From Xenophilus sp. E41 (GTDB taxonomy: Bacteria; Pseudomonadota; Gammaproteobacteria; Burkholderiales; Burkholderiaceae_C): DNA of 64,000 nucleotides. The stretch lies in assembly GCF_003671765.1 (NCBI RefSeq), contig NZ_QPIB01000040.1, forward strand, positions 51,944 through 115,943, given 5' to 3'. Each line of letters starts with the position of its first letter. Position 1 is the first letter of the stretch. The notes beneath the pieces are model-generated. The model had not been told where the DNA came from and made no database searches. It saw nothing but the letters and a program-made list of their open reading frames with translations. Below, in pieces: positions 33,942 through 43,039 of this stretch. The translations under genes were made by a program, and so were the position numbers.

Positions 33942-34321
33942 TTGGCGGAGGACTGAACAGCTGCCAGTGCTGGGGTCGGCCACGGCGCGCCACCACGGCT
34001 CACCCGATCCCATGCGGGATGCTTCATCGCCGCTTGGAGTTCGGCGCTGACCTGTTCGCGTGTCAAGCCAGGGCCAGACTTGGCAACCGGCCAGGGCGCG
34101 CCACGGCTTATCGCAGTCTGCCAAGCCGGGTGCTGAGTGGCTGCCGCGAGCTCGTTGCCTACATGGTCGCGGCTCTTGCTGGCTGCATGTTCAGGGTGGA
34201 AGGTGGCGCCGGCTTCGCCGTTCGCCGGGTGGTACGCGCCAGCAGCGAACGCTGCCGGCGCAAAAAGCACAGCGGCGGTGCCAAGCGCGACTGCGAGGCT
34301 GCGGCGAATTGAGAAGTACAT
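33938..34321 (-). CDS. Exported tandem-repeat protein (DUF4148-like), predicted regulon member
   Basis: A 127-aa periplasmic protein with signal peptide ending AAFA-A and AGGAG before the ATG at 34321. The mature part has two 28-residue repeats: R-D-H-V-G-N-E-L-A-A-A-T-Q-H-P-A-W and R-E-Q-V-S-A-E-L-Q-A-A-M-K-H-P-A-W, each followed by an SRG-APWP motif. Its stop overlaps the GTG of eptA, and operator site 3 stands upstream. Co-expression with EptA suggests a cell-envelope role; the function is unknown. Confidence 0.72.
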   Translation of the reverse strand: MYFSIRRSLAVALGTAAVLFAPAAFAAGAYHPANGEAGATFHPEHAASKSRDHVGNELAAATQHPAWQTAISRGAPWPVAKSGPGLTREQVSAELQAAMKHPAWDRVSRGGAPWPTPALAAVQSSAK

Positions 34322-34366
34322 GGTGGTCTCCTGTGGGATCTGCCCGGTCACCTGACCGTGCAATCA

Positions 34367-34420
34367 ACTTTAGAAACCCAGCCCACCAGTTCGCCCACAA
34401 CTCAATTACATCTGAGTCAT
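34367..34420 (-). promoter_or_regulatory. Regulon operator site 3 with -10
   Basis: On the minus strand, ATGACTCAGATGTAAT (34420-34405) is followed after exactly 32 bases by TAAAGT (34372-34367), the same hexamer and distance as site 1. It would drive the repeat-protein gene and eptA. Confidence 0.6.
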
Positions 34421-34457
34421 CCCAGCGTAATGCAGTCAGGCCTTGCCTTTGCAGTCG

Positions 34458-34739
34458 TCAGGTCACCGCGTTGCCACATTGCCCACAAAAGCGAGCGCCG
34501 CTTTGCAGCTGTCCGCCGCATCGAGCGCATGTTGTTGGCGCGAGGGTGCTGCCACATTGCGGGCAGAAACGCGAGTCAATGGACGCTGCCGTGCCACACC
34601 TGCGGCATGTGAGGATGCCGCTGTTAATGGGCGTCGGCCTCCCATGCGAACGACGGTCGGTGTCATGGCGATCGTGCCGCTATCGCTCACCGTGGCCGAC
34701 CTTGTGATCACCGCCAAAGATACGCTCCAGAAAGCTCAT
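34458..34739 (-). pseudogene. Double zinc-ribbon protein gene with an in-frame TAG
   Basis: After TAGGAGCCC and ATG the frame reads MSFLERIFGGDHKVGHGER, then TAG at codon 20 (34680-34682), then continues open for 73 codons with four CxxC knuckles: LTCRRCG, FCPQCGS, TCARCGG, FCGQCGN, ending at TGA. Double zinc-ribbon proteins of about 95 residues with a basic His-rich linker are common in metal-resistance islands. The single stop in an otherwise intact gene points to recent loss, read-through, or a sequence error (a Tyr codon would fit). Confidence 0.7.
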
Positions 34740-34819
34740 GATGGGCTCCTACGGGCTCTCGAGATTGACATCCAGTTCGGTGGCCACTGGCATCCGGCCG
34801 CTTTGCAGTTCGGCAGCCA

Positions 34820-35200
34820 TTACTTCAGTGTGAAGCGCACGGACTGGACAGGCTTGCCCTTCAGGGTGACCTGGGCGACCGCCTTGGTTCCTGCGTCTGC
34901 CGAGAACGTGCCTGTCGCCGCCAATGCGGAACCGTTCGGAAGCAGGTCGACCTCCTGCTTGCTGCTCCCGGAGAGCAATGTGAGCTTGGCCGTCGCGCCA
35001 TTGAGATCCTGGACCTTGCCGTGGTCGCTCACATGAAGGCTCATCGACTGCTTAGAAGCAACCAGTTCGTAGCTCACGTCTTTGACAACGGTCACAACAC
35101 CGCCATGGCGTGGCTTGGCTTCATCGCCATGGCTACCTGCTGCAAAGGCGGTCGTGCCCAAGGCCAGTGCGGATACAGAAAGAAATTGCTTGATGTTCAT
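34820..35200 (-). CDS. Periplasmic protein of the czc cluster
   Basis: A 126-aa exported protein: signal peptide MNIKQFLSVSALALGTTAFA-A, then a small beta-rich domain starting with the metal-like stretch SHGDEAKPRHGGVVTVVKDV and containing SYELVASKQSMSLHVSDHGK. Such proteins often follow czcA/cusA genes and may buffer metal in the periplasm; that is inference. It lies 61 bases downstream of czcA on the same strand. Confidence 0.75.
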   Translation of the reverse strand: MNIKQFLSVSALALGTTAFAAGSHGDEAKPRHGGVVTVVKDVSYELVASKQSMSLHVSDHGKVQDLNGATAKLTLLSGSSKQEVDLLPNGSALAATGTFSADAGTKAVAQVTLKGKPVQSVRFTLK

Positions 35201-35261
35201 GGAGTGGCAGGAGAAGGCCCCCTCGACTGATCAGCCGTGCGAGGGGTTCACGGCACTTGCC

Positions 35262-38200
35262 TCATGCAGGTCTGGGATCGCCGGCAGGATTCGCTCGCTC
35301 CTCCGGCCCATCGAAGACCTCCTCCTCATCGTCTCTTGCATGTGCTAGGCGATAGAGCACGGGAAGGACGAGCAGGGTCAAGGCGGTGGACGACAGGATT
35401 CCCCCGATAACCACCGTGGCCAGAGGGCGCTGCACCTCGGCGCCGGTACCCGTGGCGATCGCCATGGGCACAAAGCCGAGTGACGCCACCAGGGCGGTCA
35501 TGAGGACCGGTCGAAGCCGCGTGATGGCACCTTCGTGGATCGCGCTGTCCAGTGATGCCCCCTGCTCTCGCAGGTTGCGGATGAACGAGATCATCACGAG
35601 GCCGTTGAGAACGGCAACCCCAGAAAGTGCGATGAACCCGACGGCCGCAGTGATCGACAGCGGAATGTCGCGCAGCCACAAAGCCAGAATCCCGCCGGTC
35701 AGGGCAAAGGGGATGCCGGTGAACACGATCAGCCCATCCTTGAGATTGCCAAACATGGCAAACAGCAGGGTGAACACTAGCAGCAATGCGACCGGCACGA
35801 CGATCTGGAGGCGTTGAGTAGCCGACTGGAGGTTCTCGAACTGACCGCCCCAAGTAGTCCAGTAGCCGGTCGGGATCTTGACCTGCTCCTGCAGCGTGGC
35901 GGACGCTTCGGAGACGAAGCCGCCCAGATCGCGGCCGCGCACGTTCGCGCTGACCACGATCCGGCGTTTTCCGTTCTCACGGCTGACCTGGTTCGGGCCA
36001 GGCGCGAGCTCCAAGGTGGCCACCTCGGCCAACGGGATGAAGCTTACCCGGGGCGTGCCGGCAGCATTGGCTGATGCTGGTAGTGGTATCGGGAGTCGGC
36101 GGATGGCGTCGATATTCCCTCGCACGCTCTCCGGCAGCCGAACGATGATGTCGAAGCGCCGATCGCCTTCGAACATGGTGCCGGCTTCGCGGCCGCCGAC
36201 GGCGGTCGCCAACGTGTCCTGCACATCGGCAATGTTCAGTCCGTATCGAGTGACCTTGTCGCGGTCGATGGCCACCGTCAGCATGGGGAGGCCCGTTGTC
36301 TGTTCGACCTTGACCTCTGCTGCACCCGAAATCGAGTTGAGGACCTTCTCGATTTCCGCTGCCGTCTTGTTCAGGACGTCCATGTCATCGCCGAAGACCT
36401 TGACCGCAACGTCGCTGCGCACGCCGGAAACCAGCTCATTGAAACGCAGTTGGATGGGCTGAGAGAACTCGTAGCTGTTCCCGGGGATCTTTGCGGCCTC
36501 TTGCTGCACCGCCTCGAGCAGTTCTGCGCGACTGCGCCTGGGCGCCGGCCAGTCTTTCTCCGGCTTCAGCATGACGTAGCCGTCGGAGATGTTGGGCGGC
36601 ATCGCATCAGAGGCGATCTCTGCCGTTCCCGTGCGAGCGAAGATCCGCTCGATCTCTGGGAATTTTTCTTTCAGCCGTGACTCCAGACGTTGCTGCATCT
36701 GGACCGACTGCGAGAGACTCGTGCCCGGGATGCGCAGCGCCTGGATCGCGAAGTCGCCTTCGTTCAGGCTCGGGATGAACTCGCTGCCCAGGCGAGTCGC
36801 CAGAAGGCCGCAGAGCACGATGGCGATGCCGGCTGCGGTCAGGACGACGGCCTTGGCGTTGAGCGCACGGGTCAGCAGCGGCTCGTAGCCGCGCTTGGCC
36901 CACTGCATCAATCGGTTCTCCTTCTCCGTGACCTTCGTGCCGATGAAAAGGGCCACGGCCGCCGGAATGAAAGTCACGGACAGGATCATGGCTCCTAGCA
37001 GCGCGATGACCACGGTCAGCGCCATCGGGTGGAACATCTTCCCCTCGACCCCGGTCAGGGCGAAGATGGGCAGATAGACGATCATGATGATCAGTTGCCC
37101 GAAGAGCAGCGCACGACGTGCTTCCTTGGAAGCCGCAAACACCTCATGGAAACGCTCGCTGCGAGTGAGTGGCCGGCCATGGTGCTGCTGCGCGTGCGCC
37201 AAGCGTCGCACGCAGTTCTCAACGATCACCACCGCACCGTCGATGATGATTCCAAAGTCGAGGGCGCCCAGGCTCATCAGGTTGGCACTCACCTTCTGGT
37301 TGACCATGCCTGTGAACGTGAACAGCATGGACAGCGGAATCACCATCGCCGTGATGATCGCCGCGCGCAGGTTGCCCAGGAACGCGAAGAGCACCGCGAT
37401 CACTAGGATCGCGCCCTCCAGAAGGTTCTTCTTGACCGTCGCGATGGCTTTGTCGACAAGGACCGTTCGGTCATAGACCGTCACGGCTTCGATTCCGGGC
37501 GGGAGGTTCTTGTTGATCTCCTCCATCTTTTTGGCGACGGCTTGCGAAACGGTCCGGCTGTTCTCTCCGATGAGCATGAACACAGTGCCGAGGACGACCT
37601 CACGTCCGTTGTCGGTGGCTGCGCCGGTGCGCAACTCTTGCCCGATCTCGACCTGCGCCACGTCTCGCACCCGCACCGGCGTGCTGCCGGCGCTGCTCAG
37701 GATCACATTGTTGATGTCGTCGATTGACCCGACCTGTCCCGGTGCGCGGATCAAGTACTGCTCGCCACGTCGCTCGATGTACCCCGCACCCACGTTGGTG
37801 TTGTTGCGCTCGAGTGCGCGCACGACGTCGGGTAGCGACAGCCCGTAGGCAGCGAGCTTCTCAGGCAGCGGCGCGATCTGGTACTGCTTGGCGTACCCGC
37901 CGATGGTGTTTATCTCGGTCACGCCCGGCACGTTGCGCAGCTGCGGCTTGATGATCCAGTCCTGGATCTCGCGCAGATCGGTGGACTTGTAGGGAGATCC
38001 GTCCGACTTCTTGGCGCCGTCCTTCGCTTCCACCGTCCATAGGTAGATCTCGCCGAGCCCGGTCGAAATCGGCCCCGAGACGGGGTGGATTCCGTCGGGG
38101 AGCTGGCCCGTGGTGGACTGGAGTCGCTCGTTCACGAGCTGGCGCGCGAAGTAGATGTCGGTGCCGTCCCGGAAGATCACAGTGACCTGCGACAGGCCGT

Positions 38201-38462
38201 AGCGCGACAGAGAGCGCGTTTCCTGCAGGCCCGGCAGGCCGGCCATCACGGTTTCGATCGGAAAGGTGACGCGCTGCTCGGTCTCCAGCGGGGAGTAGCC
38301 GGGCGCGGCGGTGTTGATCTGCACCTGGACGTTCGTTATGTCCGGAACAGCATCGATCGGCAGCTTCTGGTAGTTGTAGACGCCCAGGCCCGCCATGGCG
38401 AGCACGGCGAGCAGGACCAGCCATCGCTGTTCGATGGCAAAACGGATGATTCTTTCGAACAT
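35262..38462 (-). CDS. czcA: CzcA-type heavy-metal RND efflux pump
   Basis: A 1066-aa inner-membrane proton/metal antiporter, the usual length. It starts MFERIIRFAIEQRWLVLLAV (helix 1) and has the TM4 block LGALDFGIIIDGAVVIVENC; the DFG-IDGAV-EN signature is that of the HME1 (Co/Zn/Cd) group in the Nies classification, rather than of copper pumps. Two large periplasmic loops and twelve helices are evident. I chose the ATG at 38462; an upstream in-frame start at 38546 would run into czcB. It works with CzcB and CzcC to move metal from periplasm or cytoplasm to the outside. Confidence 0.93.
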   Translation of the reverse strand: MFERIIRFAIEQRWLVLLAVLAMAGLGVYNYQKLPIDAVPDITNVQVQINTAAPGYSPLETEQRVTFPIETVMAGLPGLQETRSLSRYGLSQVTVIFRDGTDIYFARQLVNERLQSTTGQLPDGIHPVSGPISTGLGEIYLWTVEAKDGAKKSDGSPYKSTDLREIQDWIIKPQLRNVPGVTEINTIGGYAKQYQIAPLPEKLAAYGLSLPDVVRALERNNTNVGAGYIERRGEQYLIRAPGQVGSIDDINNVILSSAGSTPVRVRDVAQVEIGQELRTGAATDNGREVVLGTVFMLIGENSRTVSQAVAKKMEEINKNLPPGIEAVTVYDRTVLVDKAIATVKKNLLEGAILVIAVLFAFLGNLRAAIITAMVIPLSMLFTFTGMVNQKVSANLMSLGALDFGIIIDGAVVIVENCVRRLAHAQQHHGRPLTRSERFHEVFAASKEARRALLFGQLIIMIVYLPIFALTGVEGKMFHPMALTVVIALLGAMILSVTFIPAAVALFIGTKVTEKENRLMQWAKRGYEPLLTRALNAKAVVLTAAGIAIVLCGLLATRLGSEFIPSLNEGDFAIQALRIPGTSLSQSVQMQQRLESRLKEKFPEIERIFARTGTAEIASDAMPPNISDGYVMLKPEKDWPAPRRSRAELLEAVQQEAAKIPGNSYEFSQPIQLRFNELVSGVRSDVAVKVFGDDMDVLNKTAAEIEKVLNSISGAAEVKVEQTTGLPMLTVAIDRDKVTRYGLNIADVQDTLATAVGGREAGTMFEGDRRFDIIVRLPESVRGNIDAIRRLPIPLPASANAAGTPRVSFIPLAEVATLELAPGPNQVSRENGKRRIVVSANVRGRDLGGFVSEASATLQEQVKIPTGYWTTWGGQFENLQSATQRLQIVVPVALLLVFTLLFAMFGNLKDGLIVFTGIPFALTGGILALWLRDIPLSITAAVGFIALSGVAVLNGLVMISFIRNLREQGASLDSAIHEGAITRLRPVLMTALVASLGFVPMAIATGTGAEVQRPLATVVIGGILSSTALTLLVLPVLYRLAHARDDEEEVFDGPEERANPAGDPRPA

Positions 38463-38478
38463 GGTCGTGCGGTCCGCC

Positions 38479-40044
38479 TCAGTGGGTGTGAGTGGCAGAG
38501 CCCTTGCCTTGCTCGGACTTGACGACAAAGCTTCCGGCGGCGGCATAGCTGCTCCCGGTCTTCAGGCCCTCGACGATCTCCACCCGCTTGCCGTCGGTGC
38601 GGCCGAGCTGCACCGGTTGCGGCACGAAGCCTCCCGGCACCTTGAGGAACACCACCGGCTTTTCATCGATCGTCTGGATGGCTGACGACGCGACCGTGAC
38701 GGGAACGGCAACCTCTTCGGCGACCACCTCGACGTTCACAAAAAGGCCTGGTCGCCACGCGCCTTGCGGGTTCGGCAGCGTCACCCGCGCACGCGCTGTA
38801 CGCGTCTGCTCTCCGATGAGCGATCCGACATAGGCCACCGTGCCGTTGGCGGTGGCGTCGAAGGCGCCCGAGCGCACGAGCACCTTCTCGCCGACCCGCA
38901 CACGCGGCAGATCCCGCGCAGGCACGCTCATCTCGGCCCAGACAGACGAGAGGTCGGAAATGATGAAAACCTGCGTGTCCTCGCGAACGGCCTCGCCGAG
39001 TGCGATGTGCTTTTCCACGACGATGCCATCGAACGGCGCACGCAGCTCGAACCGGCCCAGCGTCCCCGCACTGGGCGTGGCGCCGAGTGCCAGCAACTTC
39101 TGATTTGCATTGGCTGCGGCGATCTCTGCTTCGCGAAGCGCTTGCTGAGCCTGAAGCACGTCCTGTTCTGGCGAGATTCGCTCCTCGAAGAGCTTTTTCT
39201 CCCGGTCGTAAGTGGTCTTGGCGAGTTGGCGCCGCTGAAGGGCGGACTGCAGCTCGGACCGCGTTTCTGACACCGCCGTACTGGAGATGACAGCGAGCAC
39301 CTGACCCTTCTTCACCTGTTGCCCGAGATTGGCGCTCACGCTGTCGACGACGCCGGTGACACGCGGCACGATGTGGGCCGTCCGGTCCTCGTTGAACCGA
39401 ATCTCGCCGGGGAATTGAAGCCCGCTGCGGATGCTGGCGGGCGCGCTGGCGTCCAGCGTGATGCCCGCGGACTGGACCTGTGCATCGGTCATGGACACCC
39501 GGCCCTCGTCCTTGCTGAAGGCGAAGAGGTAGGCCTCTTGGGGGGTCTGCACTTCGATGGTCGCCTCGAAGATGTGCGGCTCGGCCACAGGCTGGTCGCT
39601 GGTCCAGACGCCGTTGGCAAGAGCGAAGTTCACGGTCTGCTTGGCGCCGTTGGGCCGCGTGAGCGACACCGTCATCCGGGTCCCTGGAGTGCTGACGGGC
39701 TGGTTCTTGAGCAGCGTCCAGGCCTTGAAGCGCGGCTCGCCACCTTCTTCCGACAGCAGCATCTCGACCGAAAAGTCACCATCCGCGAATAGCTGCCCAC
39801 CGTTCGGGCCCTTGGCCGCCGCTTCTTCGGCGTGACCGCCCGCACCCTCGGCGCCGTGCCCGTGGCCGTCGTCCTCCTTCTTGCCGGACTCTTCGGCGTG
39901 GCCGGCGTGGCTCTCCGTCGCTGTGGACTTCTTTCCGTCCGATTTCGTCATGATGAGCACGCCACTGATGACGCCTGCGGCGAAGAGCAGGGCGATAAGC
40001 AGCTTCTGGCCACGCCGCGGCTGGGACTGTTGGGGGGAGTTCAT
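38479..40044 (-). CDS. czcB: CzcB-type periplasmic adaptor
   Basis: A 521-aa membrane-fusion protein: N-terminal anchor (KLLIALLFAAGVISGVLIM), a His-rich linker (HAGHAEESGKKEDDGHGHG region, about 42-75), a beta domain found in Czc/Cus adaptors, barrel-lipoyl-hairpin segments (VSANLGQQVKKGQVLAVISS; RFELRAPFDGIVVEKHIALG) and a C-terminal domain. The His-rich linker suggests metal binding. Its ATG overlaps the stop of czcC (ATGA), and czcA follows after 16 bases. Confidence 0.92.
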   Translation of the reverse strand: MNSPQQSQPRRGQKLLIALLFAAGVISGVLIMTKSDGKKSTATESHAGHAEESGKKEDDGHGHGAEGAGGHAEEAAAKGPNGGQLFADGDFSVEMLLSEEGGEPRFKAWTLLKNQPVSTPGTRMTVSLTRPNGAKQTVNFALANGVWTSDQPVAEPHIFEATIEVQTPQEAYLFAFSKDEGRVSMTDAQVQSAGITLDASAPASIRSGLQFPGEIRFNEDRTAHIVPRVTGVVDSVSANLGQQVKKGQVLAVISSTAVSETRSELQSALQRRQLAKTTYDREKKLFEERISPEQDVLQAQQALREAEIAAANANQKLLALGATPSAGTLGRFELRAPFDGIVVEKHIALGEAVREDTQVFIISDLSSVWAEMSVPARDLPRVRVGEKVLVRSGAFDATANGTVAYVGSLIGEQTRTARARVTLPNPQGAWRPGLFVNVEVVAEEVAVPVTVASSAIQTIDEKPVVFLKVPGGFVPQPVQLGRTDGKRVEIVEGLKTGSSYAAAGSFVVKSEQGKGSATHTH

Positions 40045-41351
40045 GGGCGATCCTGGATCTGGGAGGTGGAGCTCGAGGCGGGGCGGCCGTTGTCCTGGCC
40101 GAGCAGGCGATGCAGGTCCGCCGACGCGCGGTGCGCGTCGGCGAGGGCACGCAGGTACTGGGCGCGGGACTGGAGCAGGGTTCGTTGGGCGTCGAGGGCC
40201 TCGAGATAGCTGAACTTGCCGAGCTCGAAGCCCTTGGTGGCCGCCTCAAAGGCGCTTTGGGCACCAGGCAGGACTTCGTCGCGCAAGGTGGTCACTTCGG
40301 CCAGCGAGGTCTCGATACGCTGTCGGGCAGCCAGTGCCTCGGTGCGCACGCGCAGTTCCGTGGCCTGCGCCACGTCCTGCGCCTTGTCCTGGCGGCGCAA
40401 GGCTTCCTGCAGATTCCCTCGGTTGGTGTCGAAGATGGGGAGCGGGATGGAGATGCCCACCACGGCTTGGTTGCGAGCGAGCTCGTTGGGGCGGGTCGCG
40501 CCAATCGTGACTGTCACATCAGGAATGCGCTTCGCGCGCTCGAGGTCAGCCAGCGCCTCGAAGCGCCGGACATCCAGTCGCGACTCCCGCACCGCTGGTG
40601 CGTTGTCCACGTGAGCAGCGATGTCATCCACCGCGACAAGGCTTGGCGTGCGCAAGGCATCGCCGTCCAAGAATGCGATGGCGGGTCCTGGACCAATGAC
40701 GCCTCGCAGCTGCGCCAGACTCGTGCGTTGCTCGCCCTGCGCCTGCAGCAGTTCCAGGCGAACACCGGCTTCCGCCACCTTGGCTTTCGTCTCTTCGACT
40801 GGCGAAACCTTGCCCGCGGTGACACGCTTGTTGGCCGCGTCGGAGCCTCGCCGCGCCAGATCCAAGGATGCCTGTGCCAACGTGACCCGCTCCTGTGCCA
40901 CCAGCGCGGCAAAAAAGGCCGAGGTCACATTGGCGCGCATGTCGATACGCCTTGCCTCCCGCTGGACCTCCGCGATCTCTACTGCACGGTCGGCTGCGGC
41001 AATGCGTGCCGATCGCTTTCCACCGAGCTCGATGGGCTGGGAGAGAGTGATTGTGGAAGTCCGAGTTTCCTTGCGTTCATCCTCGATCTGAGCGTCCAAG
41101 GTCGGATTGGGAAACGCGCCTGCCTGGATGCGCCCGCCCTGAGCTGCCAGCACTTCGTTGCGCGCGGCGGCGAAGTCAGGGTTGCCCTCCTCCGCTTGCC
41201 GCAATGCCGCCGACAAAGTCAGCGGCACGGCAGCCTGCGCCGACGGTTGCGGCAAAACCACGGGGGCCGCCGGCTGTGATATCTGTGCCAGCGACGCGCC
41301 GCCGGCTAGCGCCATGATCGCGAACGCGATCGGCGCAGGAAACCTGCACAT
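40041..41351 (-). CDS. czcC: CzcC-type outer-membrane channel (TolC family)
   Basis: A 436-aa TolC-fold protein with a signal peptide ending near GGASLA-Q and two outer-membrane-efflux repeats: LTLSAALRQAEEGNPDFAAARNEV in the first and a second with LARNQAVVGISIPLPIFDTNRG. It forms the outer-membrane duct of the pump. It precedes czcB with a four-base overlap. Confidence 0.9.
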   Translation of the reverse strand: MCRFPAPIAFAIMALAGGASLAQISQPAAPVVLPQPSAQAAVPLTLSAALRQAEEGNPDFAAARNEVLAAQGGRIQAGAFPNPTLDAQIEDERKETRTSTITLSQPIELGGKRSARIAAADRAVEIAEVQREARRIDMRANVTSAFFAALVAQERVTLAQASLDLARRGSDAANKRVTAGKVSPVEETKAKVAEAGVRLELLQAQGEQRTSLAQLRGVIGPGPAIAFLDGDALRTPSLVAVDDIAAHVDNAPAVRESRLDVRRFEALADLERAKRIPDVTVTIGATRPNELARNQAVVGISIPLPIFDTNRGNLQEALRRQDKAQDVAQATELRVRTEALAARQRIETSLAEVTTLRDEVLPGAQSAFEAATKGFELGKFSYLEALDAQRTLLQSRAQYLRALADAHRASADLHRLLGQDNGRPASSSTSQIQDRP

Positions 41352-41438
41352 TGAAGAACTCCAGTCGGAAAGATGCCGGGCGGAACGAGCGTCCCGAAGG
41401 CGAGCAGCGCTACGACGCGCAGCGCGTGAGCATGTGGA

Positions 41439-41801
41439 TCAGCGCATCGGCGTCCATTTGGGCCGCTCGATCAGCGAGGGGGTGCTGATCAGCGCGACGG
41501 CGTCGCTGGTGCGCGGGTAACAAGCAGTGGCATGCAAGTGAGAATGCATCGATGAAACGACGCCAGTTGGCGCAGCCTGCACGTGGCAATGCGCGCAATG
41601 GACATCTTCGTCTGCGCAGTGCTCGGCCATACTGGCCGTGCCCGGCTGGCGATGTTCCTGCACGACGTCAGGACTTGTGACGGGCTCGAGGTACTCGAGG
41701 CCTGCGGATGTATGTTGGCGGCCGTCGGAGTCCATCGCAAAGGCCAGACCCCACTGCATTGAAAGCAGCGCGAGCAGTAGCGTGGCGACGATGCGGCGCA
41801 T
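41439..41801 (-). CDS. czcI: CzcI-like periplasmic protein
   Basis: A 120-aa exported protein with signal peptide MRRIVATLLLALLSMQWGLAFA, then His/Cys-rich stretches HCADEDVHCAHCHVQ and MHSHLHATACYPRTSD. Size, position just before czcC and the His/Cys content fit CzcI, a small periplasmic factor that affects czc expression in Cupriavidus. The exact symbol is an inference from context. Confidence 0.75.
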   Translation of the reverse strand: MRRIVATLLLALLSMQWGLAFAMDSDGRQHTSAGLEYLEPVTSPDVVQEHRQPGTASMAEHCADEDVHCAHCHVQAAPTGVVSSMHSHLHATACYPRTSDAVALISTPSLIERPKWTPMR

Positions 41802-41831
41802 GGGATCCTTCGAAGTTCCTGCTGAGCCTGT

Positions 41832-42740
41832 TCAGTAGCGGTGGTCGCCGCTTGCCATTTCGCAAGGCACCTTCTCGACCTGGATCGTCGTGTGGTGCAG
41901 CGCGAACTTTTCCTCGAGCAGATGCGCGCAAGCGCGCGTGAGCTTGTCCGCGTCCCCTCTCGGGCTCACGAGGTGAACGCTCAGACTGGCCTTGCCACTC
42001 GTCATGGCCCAGACGTGCAATTCATGGACGGAGCTGACGCCTGGGACACCACCGAGCGCACGCCGGATGGCGGCGATGTCGAGATCGGCCGGCACGCCTT
42101 CCAGGAGGATGTTGACGCTGTCACGCAGAAGGATCCACGTTCGCGGAAGCACCCACAGACCAATCAGCACCGCGATCGCGGAGTCGACCCAGGTCCAGCC
42201 AGTGAAGCGAATGACGATCGCCCCAACGATGACGCCGATGGAGCCGAGCATGTCGCTCCAGACTTCTAGGTAGGCTCCTTTGACATTCAGGCTTTCGTCC
42301 TTACCGGCTGCCAACAACCTCATGCTGATCAGATTGATGACCAGCCCCAGGGTGGCAATCACCAACATCCCCGTCGACTCAATGGACGGCGGTGACTTGA
42401 TCCGCTGGTACGCCTCGAACAGGATATAGATTGCGACACCAAAGAGGAGCAACGCGTTGAACGCGGCCGCGATGATCTCGAAGCGGTAATATCCAAACGT
42501 ACGCTTGGCGTCGGCCTGACGCTTGCCTACGCGGATCGCTGCCAGCGCGATCGCCAGCGCTGCCGCGTCCGTGAACATGTGGGCGGCGTCAGAGATCAGG
42601 GCCAGGCTGCCCGTAACGACGCCTCCGATTACTTCGGCAACTAGAAAGGTGCTGGTGAGGATCAGCGCGATCCAGAGCGGCCGTTCCTTGCCTGGCTGGA
42701 TGGCTGCCGGAGCGTGAGAGTGTGAATGGCCGCTGGACAC
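41832..42740 (-). CDS. czcD: CzcD-type cation diffusion facilitator
   Basis: A 302-aa zinc/cobalt/cadmium-proton antiporter. A His-rich start (SSGHSHSHAP) precedes six helices; the transport-site residues lie in LALISDAAHMFTDAAALAIA (helix 2) and EVWSDMLGSIGVIVGAIVI (helix 5), with a C-terminal cytoplasmic domain (VSSVHELHVWAMTSGKASLS). I chose the GTG at 42740 because the His-rich motif normally begins the protein; TTG at 42800 is possible. An operator with a -10 lies at 42840-42893, so it heads the czc transcription unit. Confidence 0.9.
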   Translation of the reverse strand: MSSGHSHSHAPAAIQPGKERPLWIALILTSTFLVAEVIGGVVTGSLALISDAAHMFTDAAALAIALAAIRVGKRQADAKRTFGYYRFEIIAAAFNALLLFGVAIYILFEAYQRIKSPPSIESTGMLVIATLGLVINLISMRLLAAGKDESLNVKGAYLEVWSDMLGSIGVIVGAIVIRFTGWTWVDSAIAVLIGLWVLPRTWILLRDSVNILLEGVPADLDIAAIRRALGGVPGVSSVHELHVWAMTSGKASLSVHLVSPRGDADKLTRACAHLLEEKFALHHTTIQVEKVPCEMASGDHRY

Positions 42741-42839
42741 GATGGGTTGGTGTGTAGATTTTTTGGTGAGGCGGACTGTTGGCACGGCACAGGCGATCAA
42801 CGCCGAAGAGCTGCTGACCCCTACGGGCTGCCGATCGCC

Positions 42840-42893
42840 ATCGTAGGCACTCAGGCCGCTGCCGAGATAACGGCCAGATTACATGTTTGTAAT
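42840..42893 (-). promoter_or_regulatory. Regulon operator site 4 with -10, before czcD
   Basis: ATTACATGTTTGTAAT (42878-42893; the dyad extends to AGATTACA...TGTAATCT, 42876-42895) is followed on the minus strand after exactly 32 bases by TACGAT (42845-42840). It is the most symmetric of the four sites. Confidence 0.6.
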
Positions 42894-43039
42894 CTTCGGG
42901 ATTGGCCGGTCAGACTCGCTAGCGGATGATGCTTGCGCCACGAGCAAGCTGAGCTGAGGTCAGGATCGAAGCACGGAAGACATCGAATGCAGAACACCAA
43001 AAAATATGGCCGCCATATGAGGCGTTCTACATCCAGAGC

